Below, piece by piece: positions 1 through 6,902 of a stretch of 58,178 nt of DNA (positions within the stretch are counted from its first letter, which is position 1; each line of letters opens with the position of its first letter). The notes under the pieces are model-generated. The model did not search any database and had not been told where the DNA came from. It saw only the letters and a program-made list of their open reading frames with translations. This DNA comes from a virus. Made by a program: the position numbers and the translations under genes. Location: IMG/VR virus record IMGVR_UViG_3300038696_000123, positions 1 to 58,178 of that record; one strand, written 5' to 3'.

Positions 1-860
1 GTGGAGGAGCCCCAGTCAAGGCTGCGGTCGATGCGCCAGCCCCGGGGGATGAGGTGGGCCGGGAAGTTGGGCACCACGTTGGTCTTGCGGTCCCAGACGT
101 CATCGAACATGCCCCCGGCGACAATGTCCCAGGAGCCGTGGAGCCAGGCCTTGAGCTCAGCGTCGTTGCGCGCAGCAGCCCGGATGCGGCTGATGTAGTT
201 GGGGTCGCTGTCCAACAGTATCTTGTTCTCATAGATGTTGCCGTGGATCGCCATGCGCGGGGGCTCCAGCTCCCCGTCAGAGGAGCGGGCATTGACGATG
301 GGACGGCCCCGCATCAGGGGGAGGCGGTAGCGCTCCTTGACCCAGTTGTGGCCCACACCGTAGGGGTTGGTGGTGGAGCGCACGCGGGCTCGCATCGCAA
401 CGTCCGGGTGAGTGGAGCGGCAGCAGGACTGCATGATGGTGAAGCAATCGGGGGTTGCCCAGGTCGTCAGCTCCTCAAAACCAATCCAAGGATAGGCGTG
501 GCCGTGATAGGCGTTGTAGTCATCCACCCTCCGCATGTGGCGGAGCAGGAGCTGCTCGCCCCCGGGCCAGGTCCAGGTGCTGTTGGCCTCGTTGAACTTG
601 GGGGCGTTCCGCATCCGGCTGAACCACTTTTTGGACTTGCTGATCACGTCAGCCAGCTCGGGGTAGCTCTTGCGGAACAGGATGCCCCGCCACTCCTCCC
701 CGAACCCCTGGCCGGTGTCCATGGCGAAGTCCATCAGCAGCGCATCGGTCTTGCCCGGCCCCCGGGTCCCCTCATAGAGGACCTCAAAGAGCGGGCACTG
801 CAGGAATGCTGTCTGCGAGCCGGGCTGGGGAGCCCAGACAATGGGGACGTCAAGGGGCAT
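1..860 (-). CDS. terL: Terminase large subunit, N-terminal part
   Basis: ATP-dependent motor that packages and cuts phage DNA at the portal. The visible 286 residues start at an ATG at 860 and run off the left edge. A Walker A motif GTRGPGKT lies at residues 31-38 and a Walker B-like WIGFEEL at about 125-131, as in phage terminases. The nuclease domain should lie in the missing C-terminal half. Only 1 bp separates it from the upstream small gene; terS is four genes upstream in the same transcription unit. The reading frame is open throughout. The ATPase assignment is firm; the end of the gene cannot be seen. Confidence 0.92.
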   Translation of the reverse strand, partial: MPLDVPIVWAPQPGSQTAFLQCPLFEVLYEGTRGPGKTDALLMDFAMDTGQGFGEEWRGILFRKSYPELADVISKSKKWFSRMRNAPKFNEANSTWTWPGGEQLLLRHMRRVDDYNAYHGHAYPWIGFEELTTWATPDCFTIMQSCCRSTHPDVAMRARVRSTTNPYGVGHNWVKERYRLPLMRGRPIVNARSSDGELEPPRMAIHGNIYENKILLDSDPNYISRIRAAARNDAELKAWLHGSWDIVAGGMFDDVWDRKTNVVPNFPAHLIPRGWRIDRSLDWGSS

Positions 861-861
861 A

Positions 862-1146
862 TCAGTGGAGGGCCTGCCGCATGTCGCTCATCAGCTCCCG
901 GTACAGCTCCCGGGCGTCCTGGGCGATTTCGTCCTGGTTGAACTGGTCCCCGTAGGACTGACCCAGGTACTCAGCGAGTGCTCCCCCGGCTGCCAGGACG
1001 GCCTGGGCTGTGCGTCCCTCCCCCCCCTGGTCATTCACGTTGGTGAGGGCGATGACGTTGGGCTTGATCCGGGACGCAAGGCGGACCTCCAGGAAGCGGG
1101 TGGCGTCCTTGCGCTCCATCAGTTTGATCTCAAGGTTGTCACTCAT
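862..1146 (-). CDS. Small phage protein before terL, unknown
   Basis: Encodes 94 residues, mixed charged and hydrophobic, with no signal peptide or membrane segment. The ATG at 1146 follows a GGAGAGAG ribosome site and overlaps the stop of the upstream membrane-protein gene (ATGA), so the two are probably translationally coupled. The frame is also open further upstream to 1227, but that stretch only repeats the end of the neighbouring gene in another frame. I do not recognise the family. Its position between terS and terL suggests a packaging or late function, which is inference only. Confidence 0.7.
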   Translation of the reverse strand: MSDNLEIKLMERKDATRFLEVRLASRIKPNVIALTNVNDQGGEGRTAQAVLAAGGALAEYLGQSYGDQFNQDEIAQDARELYRELMSDMRQALH

Positions 1147-1589
1147 GGTTCTCTCTCCGGTGTTGTGAATACGTGCTTGGAGAGGCTCACGGGTCCAAGG
1201 GTGAACAGGCCCAGGTGCCAGGTCCACGTCGCCTCCCAGATGTAGCCCAGGGGGTCGCTCAGGCAGGGCTCTGCCCAGGGCATCTCCCAGGAGCCAGTGG
1301 CGTGCACGAGGTCATAGCGGAAGGGTCCCCCCTCATCCACGCAGGGACGCCCTAGGTTGTGCCAGGGCGTCAGGGGGCGGACCTTCTCCAGGTAGCTTAT
1401 GCGGGGACGGGGGAGGCCCAGCGCGTCCCCGGGGAATGAGCGGTACAGGACCACCTGCTGGCCGGTGATGTCCACCGCCTGCGGGCTGTACACGAGGCGG
1501 GTCACCGGGAGGACCTGGGCAGCGAGGTACAGGGCGCAGAACACAGCAAGGACCATCCAGGGCCGGGAGTTGATCACCTGCCTCGTCAT
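1143..1589 (-). CDS. Single-pass membrane protein, unknown
   Basis: Encodes 148 residues. The first 25 hold a hydrophobic segment (roughly WMVLAVFCALYLAAQVLP), consistent with an N-terminal membrane anchor and an exported remainder. The ATG at 1589 has AAGGAG ten bases upstream. An in-frame ATG at 1622 also has a possible ribosome site and would overlap the upstream gene by 16 bp, so the start is uncertain. The remainder is rich in Trp and Pro with a few Cys. No family recognised. It lies between terS and terL beside another membrane protein. Confidence 0.6.
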   Translation of the reverse strand: MTRQVINSRPWMVLAVFCALYLAAQVLPVTRLVYSPQAVDITGQQVVLYRSFPGDALGLPRPRISYLEKVRPLTPWHNLGRPCVDEGGPFRYDLVHATGSWEMPWAEPCLSDPLGYIWEATWTWHLGLFTLGPVSLSKHVFTTPEREP

Positions 1590-1606
1590 ATCAGCGGCAC
1601 TCCTTG

Positions 1607-1861
1607 TTACCTTCCCAGCCATTGTGTTACTGACTCCTTGGCCCAAGACAGGGCCTGCTCCCCGAAGAACCATAGGGCTGCGACGATTGGAGCAACCTTC
1701 AGGCACATCCCGCCCAACCAGGCGGTCATCTCAATGCTCTTGGCGAACTTCCTCAACAGGTTGTCCAGGCGCTCGTCATCCGGGGTGCGGGTGGTGGGCA
1801 CGCTCTCCAGGGCGGCAATTCGGGCCTCCAACCTCTTGAGGTAGTCATCCTGATCCGACAA
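1607..1861 (-). CDS. Coiled-coil membrane protein, unknown
   Basis: Encodes 84 residues. An N-terminal helix YLKRLEARIAALES looks like a short coiled coil. A central segment (AWLGGMCLKVAPIVAALWFF) looks membrane-spanning. This architecture occurs in many small phage membrane proteins of unknown role, including some holin-like or superinfection-related ones. It starts 3 bp after the terS stop and is followed by a second membrane protein. Function is not assigned. Confidence 0.65.
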   Translation of the reverse strand: MSDQDDYLKRLEARIAALESVPTTRTPDDERLDNLLRKFAKSIEMTAWLGGMCLKVAPIVAALWFFGEQALSWAKESVTQWLGR

Positions 1862-1863
1862 TT

Positions 1864-2379
1864 TCAGTCCCCGCCTTCCTGGTTGTGCTTGTCCCCAGCG
1901 GCCTGCGCCAGGAACTCCTCAACAGTCATCTTGGGGGGAACCAGTAGCACGCCCCCGGTGATGTCTGCATCCAGCTTAATGTTGTCACGGAAGCGCTCGG
2001 GGCGGACGGCCTTGGCGAGCGTGATTGCGAGGGTGTCGCTGTGCTTGCGGATTGAGCCAACCTCCTCACCCTTGTAGAACACCGGCTCATCGTAACCCTC
2101 AATTGCGCGTCGGGCCATCTCTGTCTCAAGCCGGTCTGCGAACAGGTCCAGGCTCTCCTCCCAGAGCTCAAGCCACTCAGGCTGCCCGAGGTCGTTGAGC
2201 TCCTTGATCCGCTTGACTACGTTGTTGCCCTTGAACCCATAGGCTGAACAACTGGCGTACTTCACGCCGGTCTGCTCCACCAGCGCGCAGATGGCCTGGA
2301 ACACAGGCCAGGTGAGCTGCGATGGCCGCCCGATCCCGGACTGCTCTTGAGGTGTCTTTGGTGTATCTTGTCTTGGCAT
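1864..2379 (-). CDS. terS: Terminase small subunit
   Basis: Recognises phage DNA and loads the large subunit. The 171-residue product has an N-terminal helix-turn-helix-like region. Its C-terminal block (EEVGSIRKHSDTLAITLAKAVRPERFRD) resembles the conserved end of many phage small terminases, where a KxSDtLL..LlKa..PekYrd pattern recurs. I chose the ATG at 2379: the frame is open to a TTG at 2421, but that codon lies inside the predicted promoter (2404-2432). It is the first gene of the packaging operon, directly downstream of the promoter and the left 278-bp iteron module. Confidence 0.85.
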   Translation of the reverse strand: MPRQDTPKTPQEQSGIGRPSQLTWPVFQAICALVEQTGVKYASCSAYGFKGNNVVKRIKELNDLGQPEWLELWEESLDLFADRLETEMARRAIEGYDEPVFYKGEEVGSIRKHSDTLAITLAKAVRPERFRDNIKLDADITGGVLLVPPKMTVEEFLAQAAGDKHNQEGGD

Positions 2380-2403
2380 GGTGCGAAAACTCCCGTGCGC
2401 GTG

Positions 2404-2432
2404 AGAATAGGCGCAAAACAAGATTTAGGCAA
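2404..2432 (-). promoter_or_regulatory. Predicted promoter of terS operon
   Basis: Read on the minus strand: -35 TTGCCT (2427-2432), 17-bp spacer, -10 TATTCT (2404-2409), about 25 bp before the terS ATG. The same geometry recurs before many operons in this window. The iteron module lies 26 bp further upstream. Confidence 0.6.
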
Positions 2433-2457
2433 TCCCCAGCCCATCCGACACACCGGA

Positions 2458-2735
2458 GCGGAACGGCTTTCTTAACTTAGCCCAGGAGACAGGCGGCAAG
2501 TCGTTCCGCATAACCAGTTGACCAGCAAGGCAAAACTTAACTTACTTAACTTTCTTAACTTAATTAGGGGAGGGCAGTCTTAACTTCCCTGTCGGGCGAA
2601 GTGAAACCAACCTAAGAAGGTTAAGAAAGTTAAGACGAATGCGGATTGTACTTTGGGCTCATACACTTATGCGTCTTAACTAGGCACAGAACAGGCACCC
2701 TGAAGTTAAGACGGCACACCGCTAAGTTAAGACGG
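2458..2735. repeat. Iteron module, left copy (278 bp)
   Basis: AT-rich noncoding block in a GC-rich genome. It holds eight exact 8-mers CTTAACTT or AAGTTAAG: forward at 2471, 2536, 2545, 2554 and 2579; reverse at 2627, 2703 and 2724. Degenerate copies lie near 2617 and 2675. Three forward copies are spaced 9 bp apart. The first 52 bp form an inverted repeat with arms GCGGAACGGCTT (2458-2469) and AAGTCGTTCCGC (2498-2509). The right copy at 38115-38392 has the same length and keeps the motifs at the same offsets. No gene was found in the 335-bp gap that holds it. Candidate operator array or replication origin; its function is inferred. Confidence 0.85.
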
Positions 2736-2754
2736 CACACTGGGCAGCGTCCAC

Positions 2755-3096
2755 TCACCCCGTCTTATCTTCATGTGCCTCAAGCACCTCAGCCCAGGAG
2801 GCATACGCCTCGCCCCGGGGGTCAAGGTCATCAAACCGCGCAGCCCGGAGGCGCTCAGCAACCTGCATGATCTGGTTGTCCTCGCCCTCCCGCCGGAGGA
2901 CGGCCATGAGCCCCGCGCACTGTTGGGGCCGCTCGCCCGGGGCCGATGATCCCTCATCGGTCCAGGCGAGCGTCTTGTGGCACAGGAAGGCGCTCCCGGT
3001 CCTGATCTCCTCCAGCCTCCCCGGGTCCAGCCGGAACGCCTCACCCTGCCCCCGCCGGAACGGACAGTTGACACACGGTCGCTTCAGGTCAAACAT
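2755..3096 (-). CDS. Cysteine-rich DUF6283-like protein
   Basis: Encodes 113 residues. The N-terminal pattern PCVNCPFRRGQ, followed later by FLCHKT and a Cys before GLMA, matches the small zinc-binding phage/bacterial family I know as DUF6283 (CxxCPFR...CH...C). The ATG at 3096 overlaps the upstream stop (TGATG). It is the last gene of the early gene string before the left iteron module. Function is unknown; the four ligand-type residues suggest a metal-bound fold. Confidence 0.65.
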   Translation of the reverse strand: MFDLKRPCVNCPFRRGQGEAFRLDPGRLEEIRTGSAFLCHKTLAWTDEGSSAPGERPQQCAGLMAVLRREGEDNQIMQVAERLRAARFDDLDPRGEAYASWAEVLEAHEDKTG

Positions 3097-3437
3097 CACT
3101 CCTCCTCCCGCGTGAAGCGGCCATCCTCAAACATCGCCCTGGGCCGGGCCCACAGGCCCCCGTCCTCTCCCCTGTAGACAGTCAGCTCCTCCAGCGTCTC
3201 GCTGTGTCGGGCCGTCCCCAGGCGCTCGTATAGTCCGCCCTTCTTGTGTCTCCAGAGGTCGCGGGCCTCCTCCTGATGGTGCTTCACCCGGGCGATGAGG
3301 AAGGACAGGGAGGGGCTGGACTCAGCCACGCAGCCGCATACAGTGGAGCGGCAGTGCATCACGCCCCGGGCGCACCCGGGGTAGTCAGTCTGCTCCTGGT
3401 CGAGCAGCGCCCGGGCAACTGCATACATCCACTTCAT
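3096..3437 (-). CDS. DUF1653-like domain protein
   Basis: Encodes 113 residues. The C-terminal half carries a pattern LWRHKKGGLYERLGTARHSE, then TLEELTVYR and LWARPRAMF. This is very close to the DUF1653 signature (yrHyKGglYeVlgvArHSETlEelVvYr...lWvRP..mF), a small SH3-like family often found in phages and plasmids. The N-terminal half holds a Cys cluster (CARGVMHCRSTVCGCV). The start at 3437 is preferred over an in-frame GTG at 3470. Biochemical role unknown. Confidence 0.7.
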   Translation of the reverse strand: MKWMYAVARALLDQEQTDYPGCARGVMHCRSTVCGCVAESSPSLSFLIARVKHHQEEARDLWRHKKGGLYERLGTARHSETLEELTVYRGEDGGLWARPRAMFEDGRFTREEE

Positions 3438-3459
3438 GACAGAACCTGCCGCAGGCCCT

Positions 3460-3744
3460 TCACGCGTCACCGCCCTTCATGAGGTTGTCCCGCAGGGCGT
3501 CAACCCCCTCCTCCCGCACCAGGGCACGGACCAGCTCAGCCGTTGAGTCAGGCCGGGTGTCGGCCAGCACGATCCTGTCCGGGAGGTCCTCCACTGAGAA
3601 GTGGGTCAGCTCTCCGAAGCTCCGGGCGCTGTCGGCCAGGCCGTCAATCTCCTCCCACATGGACCGGAACCCGGCGATGTCCAGCATGCTCTCGTCAATC
3701 GGGGCCTCCACGCGCATCGTCAGCGTCATCTTCTTCAGAGCCAT
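3460..3744 (-). CDS. Small acidic phage protein, unknown
   Basis: Encodes 94 residues, beginning with a beta-like KKMTLTMRVEAPI stretch and then acidic helices. It resembles in layout the 62-residue product at 3812-4000 (both start with alternating hydrophobic residues and contain a similar FSxEdLPdR/FSAEGLPER segment). The two may be diverged duplicates separated by a tiny membrane ORF. No known family recognised. Confidence 0.6.
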   Translation of the reverse strand: MALKKMTLTMRVEAPIDESMLDIAGFRSMWEEIDGLADSARSFGELTHFSVEDLPDRIVLADTRPDSTAELVRALVREEGVDALRDNLMKGGDA

Positions 3745-3812
3745 TTTGAACCCCCCAGCGCCCACACGAGGGCCTTGAAGCAGGCCACGGCCCACATCCA
3801 AATCTTGCGCAT
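3735..3812 (-). CDS. Tiny membrane peptide (25 aa)
   Basis: A 25-residue frame with a basic start (MRKIW) and a Trp/Ala/Val-rich core (MWAVACFKALVWALGG) that could span a membrane. The upstream stop and start are fused (ATGATG), with AAGGAGAAGG just before, and the 3' end overlaps the next gene by 10 bp. Both contacts suggest real translation in the operon. No homologue known to me. Confidence 0.45.
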   Translation of the reverse strand: MRKIWMWAVACFKALVWALGGSKWL

Positions 3813-4000
3813 CATTCCTTCTCCTTCACATTGACCACGGCCCCGCCCAGGGAGGCCGGGCGCTCCGGGAGGCCCTCAGCGGAGAAGGCGTCAAGCCTCC
3901 CCAGCGCCTGGGCCCCGTCCGCAACGCCTGTGAGCCAGGCCCTGACCTGGGCCTCCATGCCCTCGCTGACCTCCAGCTCCACTCTCAGTTTGACCTTCAT
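3812..4000 (-). CDS. Small phage protein, unknown
   Basis: Encodes 62 residues. Starts KVKLRVELEVSEG (likely beta strand), then a helix and a C-terminal segment LGRLDAFSAEGLPERPASL similar to part of the downstream product at 3460-3744. Located between two tiny membrane ORFs and tightly packed with both. Unknown function. Confidence 0.55.
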   Translation of the reverse strand: MKVKLRVELEVSEGMEAQVRAWLTGVADGAQALGRLDAFSAEGLPERPASLGGAVVNVKEKE

Positions 4001-4002
4001 CG

Positions 4003-4167
4003 TCAGCGCCTCCCGGCCTCAATTATCAGGAGGAGGGCCACCAGGCCCCCCATCCCCATTGCCGCCCACTCCGGCACCGCTGGGACAAGCTCCAGCAGGC
4101 CCCGCCCGAGCGTGTAGGCGGACGTGCTCCAGATGAGCACTGCGCAGATGCGCTGCTTGTTGCTCAC
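4003..4167 (-). CDS. Small two-helix membrane protein (54 aa)
   Basis: GTG start at 4167 overlaps the upstream stop (GTGA). The 54-residue product has a possible first membrane segment (ICAVLIWSTSAYTLG) and a clear second one (MGMGGLVALLLIIEAG). It ends in GRR, two bases before the next ATG. Size and topology would fit a holin- or antiholin-like peptide, but the position, far from the lysis genes, does not support that. Function unknown. Confidence 0.5.
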   Translation of the reverse strand: MSNKQRICAVLIWSTSAYTLGRGLLELVPAVPEWAAMGMGGLVALLLIIEAGRR

Positions 4168-4697
4168 CCTGCACCTCCCTGGGAGAAGTGTGCGAACACG
4201 GCCCTCAGCTCAGCCTCAACGTGGGGCGGGGGAGGGCCCATGCCCTCGGGAGGGAGGAGGCGCATCATGCGCCCGGTCATTGTGCCGTCCCCACCCCAGT
4301 CCGGGTCAGAACACGCCGCCAGCTTCCCGTCGCGTGCGATCCGGCTGATGAGGCCCCAGGCCCCGGAGCGGGTCACCCCGTTGACCACGATGACCTCGCT
4401 GCGGTCCTCGCAGTCCGCCGGTGCGCGCCTGTCCTGGTCGTCAATCTCCCGGGTCACCGTCCAGGCCTCGCTCACCTGGATGTAGGACGTGACCTGCTTC
4501 CACGCAAAGAACAGCGTCACGTAGCGGAGTGTCCGCACCTTGTCCTCCTCGCTGTCCCAGGGCGTCCCCATAATGAACACCTCCCCGGCGTCGTTGAAGC
4601 CGATGAAGCAGGGCAACAGGTCCTCGCCCCGCTCAACCTCCTCCACGCTCTTGGCCATCTGCTTGCGCATGGCCTCCTTCATCTCACTCGCATCCAT
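4164..4697 (-). CDS. Conserved-looking phage protein, unknown
   Basis: Encodes 177 residues. Acidic N-terminal helix, then a globular centre with aromatic strands (VTLFFAWKQVTSYIQV) and a Pro-rich stretch near the C-terminus (PPEGMGPPPPHVE). No catalytic motif recognised. Overlaps the upstream gene by 14 bp and the downstream membrane ORF by 4 bp, so it is part of a coupled operon. Confidence 0.65.
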   Translation of the reverse strand: MDASEMKEAMRKQMAKSVEEVERGEDLLPCFIGFNDAGEVFIMGTPWDSEEDKVRTLRYVTLFFAWKQVTSYIQVSEAWTVTREIDDQDRRAPADCEDRSEVIVVNGVTRSGAWGLISRIARDGKLAACSDPDWGGDGTMTGRMMRLLPPEGMGPPPPHVEAELRAVFAHFSQGGAG

Positions 4698-4899
4698 TGC
4701 CGTCTCTCCTCTGGTTCCAGTGGGGGTACAGCTGCACCCCTGTTATCTTGAAGCCAACCCGGGTCCTGAGGCGCTTGCCCAGGGCGTCCCGGACGGCCTC
4801 CTCAGCGTCCACCATCAGGGTGTCCCCGGGGAGCGCAACAACGTAGTCACGCCGCTCCTCCCGGATGAGGAGGAACGCCCTCAGCTTGACGTGTCTCAT
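4684..4899 (-). CDS. Small phage protein, unknown
   Basis: Encodes 71 residues with alternating strands and a helix (VDAEEAVRDALGKRL), compatible with a small alpha/beta fold. The ATG at 4899 overlaps the stop of the upstream gene. No family recognised. Confidence 0.6.
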   Translation of the reverse strand: MRHVKLRAFLLIREERRDYVVALPGDTLMVDAEEAVRDALGKRLRTRVGFKITGVQLYPHWNQRRDGNGCE

Positions 4900-5282
4900 G
4901 TCACCACCTCCCCTTCACCGCCAAAGCGGTTCACCAGGGACGCAAGGCGGGCTGCCCGCTCCTGCCCGAGGTCCGCCCGGGAGAAGGTCCTGGACCCCCG
5001 CTTGATCCCGTCGAGGCCCCCGATGTCTGCCCAGTCCTGGACAGCCTCCGGGCTCCCCCAGCAGCCAAGTCCCCGGGCGGGGAAGGCGTTGTACAGCATG
5101 TTGGCGTAGTGCCACAGCAGCGTCACGTTCTCATCGTCTGCCTTGCCCACGGCCCCCACCAGGTCATTCTCAAGGACGGCCTGGAGGAAGCTGCCGGGGA
5201 CAACCCCGTTGTCCCGGAAGCGGGTGACGCCCCCGCGCATGCGCTCGGGGAGGGCATTGAGGTATTCAGTCAGGTCATTCAT
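4896..5282 (-). CDS. Phage protein, unknown (128 aa)
   Basis: First gene of a transcription unit. A promoter-like element (5320-5348) and the recurrent leader AGAAATGGAG lie just upstream of the ATG at 5282. The product is helical with a central WHYANMLYNAFPARGLG segment. No recognised family. The frame extends upstream to 5348, but that part overlaps the promoter and leader and is unlikely to be translated. Confidence 0.6.
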   Translation of the reverse strand: MNDLTEYLNALPERMRGGVTRFRDNGVVPGSFLQAVLENDLVGAVGKADDENVTLLWHYANMLYNAFPARGLGCWGSPEAVQDWADIGGLDGIKRGSRTFSRADLGQERAARLASLVNRFGGEGEVVT

Positions 5283-5319
5283 TTCTGTGCTCCATTTCTG
5301 TGTAAGGTTGCCCGGGGAA

Positions 5320-5348
5320 AACATACCCCGCCCCGGGCCTCGGTTCAA
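5320..5348 (-). promoter_or_regulatory. Predicted promoter
   Basis: Minus strand: -35 TTGAAC (5343-5348), 17-bp GC-rich spacer containing CCCGGGG, -10 TATGTT (5320-5325). It lies 38 bp upstream of the ATG at 5282, with the AGAAATGGAG leader in between. Confidence 0.55.
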
Positions 5349-5352
5349 ACAT

Positions 5353-6564
5353 CTAGGCTTGGGCCCCCTCCTTCACCTTTGCGCGGGTCAGCTGCGTCTC
5401 GGGGACGCCCTGGAACTCGCTGTGGCCCTTCACGGTGGCGTCCATGACGTACTGTCCGCCGGGCTCCAGGTCCGCCCCGCCGGAGCTGAACCAGCACATC
5501 ACGTTGCCGGAGGCGTCGTGGAACTTGTACAGGATGGTCGTGCCCCACTGGCTCTCAATCCCCCGGGCGCTGTCGCACCGCAGCTGGAGGCCCCGGAGGC
5601 GCTCGCCCTGCTCCCCCACGTGGCGGGAGGTTACAGCAACCGCAGCCGCCCTCTGGCGCTCTGCCAGCTTCCCGAGGTGCTGCTGGTAGGCGGCCACGGC
5701 TGAGCAGGCGATGCCCCTGCGGACAGCGGGGACAGAGCCGGGGGCCAGGATCATGCGGACGTTGTGGATGTACTCGCTGTCCCCGCTCTCCTCCTCATCT
5801 GCGATCCACTCCATGACTTCCCGGGAGTTGTCCCAGTCTGCCTGGGTGATGGAGGCGCGCATCAGGTCCCGGTCCTTCAGGCCCTGCTTGTCGCTGGGGG
5901 AGCAGTAGAACCAGGGGCTGATCGCCCAGGCGGTCGGTTGCCCGGCCTCCTCGGGGGCGCTCTTGGGCACCCATCCCCAGAGCCGGATTGCTACAGACGT
6001 GACGGCCAGCAGCTCCTCAGCGCTGTCCGGGACCGGAGCGCCTGCAGTCATCCCGTAGTCATCACTGAGCTCCCGCAGCTCGCTGATCCACCGGAAGCGG
6101 GCAGCCACAGACGCGGGGGTGTCGGTGCCCATGAAGTCCCGGAGACAGGTGCGCCCAACCTGGACCAGCTGTCCCTCCGGGTCCCGGACCACGAACAGGT
6201 GCTTGCGGGGGCGGTCGTGCTGGCAGTGCTCGCAGGCGTTGCTGGCCTCCCGGAAGCGCTTGGGCAGCTCCTCCCCCGGGATGCTGTCGATGATCGTGCC
6301 CGCGTCGGTGATCTCAAGCCGGGCGATGAACTGGAAGTCCCCAACGCGGGGGGCCTCAACGTGGCTGAGGTTGAGGTCAACGTACATGACCTTGACCTCC
6401 CTCCCGTCCGGGGTCCGCACCTTCTCCTCCCGGGGCTCCCCGAGGGTCCAAGTGACCGGCTCTGCGCCGTAGCGCACCGCCTTCTTGTTGAGCTTCTCCA
6501 GGGCGTCCACGGCCTCGGGGAGGCGGGACTGGACGATGCTGATGGTGTTGATGTCGGTGTCCAT
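5353..6564 (-). CDS. Zinc-knuckle phage protein, unknown
   Basis: Encodes 403 residues. A CxxC pair (C111, C114) followed by C140 in VGRTCLRDF suggests a metal-binding insertion. Surrounding strands (KHLFVVRDPEGQLVQVG) look like a small treble-clef or OB-like unit. The C-terminal 90 residues (beginning GLQLRCDS) look beta-rich. Proteins with this CEHC...VGRTCL arrangement are common in phages with no known function. Starts 3 bp after the upstream small gene. Confidence 0.65.
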   Translation of the reverse strand: MDTDINTISIVQSRLPEAVDALEKLNKKAVRYGAEPVTWTLGEPREEKVRTPDGREVKVMYVDLNLSHVEAPRVGDFQFIARLEITDAGTIIDSIPGEELPKRFREASNACEHCQHDRPRKHLFVVRDPEGQLVQVGRTCLRDFMGTDTPASVAARFRWISELRELSDDYGMTAGAPVPDSAEELLAVTSVAIRLWGWVPKSAPEEAGQPTAWAISPWFYCSPSDKQGLKDRDLMRASITQADWDNSREVMEWIADEEESGDSEYIHNVRMILAPGSVPAVRRGIACSAVAAYQQHLGKLAERQRAAAVAVTSRHVGEQGERLRGLQLRCDSARGIESQWGTTILYKFHDASGNVMCWFSSGGADLEPGGQYVMDATVKGHSEFQGVPETQLTRAKVKEGAQA

Positions 6565-6567
6565 GAC

Positions 6568-6807
6568 TCAGCCCCAAACCCAGGTTGTTTCAGCGGTGAC
6601 TTCATCTCCGGGCTCGCCTGTACAATACCAAGAGCCCTCCAGCTCCCCCTCGGGGATGTCCGCCCGGGAGGCGTTGGGGGCGAGGTACTCAAACGGGGCA
6701 CCCATGGGGCCGTCCAGGACGTAGCAGAAGCCGTCCTGAATGAAGCCGTCATCGGTGCGGGCCTTCGTGAGGGCCTCAAGCGGGGTGAGGGTGGGTGCCT
6801 TAGTCAT
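6568..6807 (-). CDS. Small acidic phage protein, unknown
   Basis: Encodes 79 residues. The true start is probably the ATG at 6807: the ATG four codons earlier is part of the AGAAATGGAG ribosome leader itself. It opens a promoter-led unit (promoter 6851-6879). Acidic, with a Trp-rich C-terminus. No family recognised. Confidence 0.6.
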   Translation of the reverse strand: MTKAPTLTPLEALTKARTDDGFIQDGFCYVLDGPMGAPFEYLAPNASRADIPEGELEGSWYCTGEPGDEVTAETTWVWG

Positions 6808-6836
6808 TTCGTTCTCCATTTCTGCGCCCGGACCAT

Positions 6837-6879
6837 CCGGGGATAAGTCCTAACTAACAACGCCCCGGGGATAAGTCAA
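6837..6879 (-). promoter_or_regulatory. Predicted promoter with twin 13-mers
   Basis: Minus strand -35 TTGACT (6874-6879), 17-bp spacer, -10-like TAGTTA (6851-6856). Two copies of GACTTATCCCCGG lie at 6865-6877 and 6837-6849, 28 bp apart. A palindrome CCGGACCATCCGG (6828-6840) and the AGAAATGGAG leader follow. The same arrangement occurs at 9.64 and 30.49 kb. Confidence 0.6.
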
Positions 6880-6902
6880 GCCCCCTCGGGCAACTTTCTT
6901 GC

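Noticed and set aside
54-941. Long plus-strand open frame opposite terL
   Set aside because: High-GC antisense shadow; the minus frame has terminase motifs and the plus product has no recognisable domain.
1864-2421. Longer terS from TTG at 2421
   Set aside because: That codon lies between the -35 and -10 of the predicted promoter.
2458-2735. CRISPR array
   Set aside because: Repeats are 8-mers in both orientations without constant spacers; not CRISPR.
2646-2870. Plus-strand frame within the left iteron module
   Set aside because: Composed of iteron repeats and antisense to the neighbouring gene; no ribosome site.
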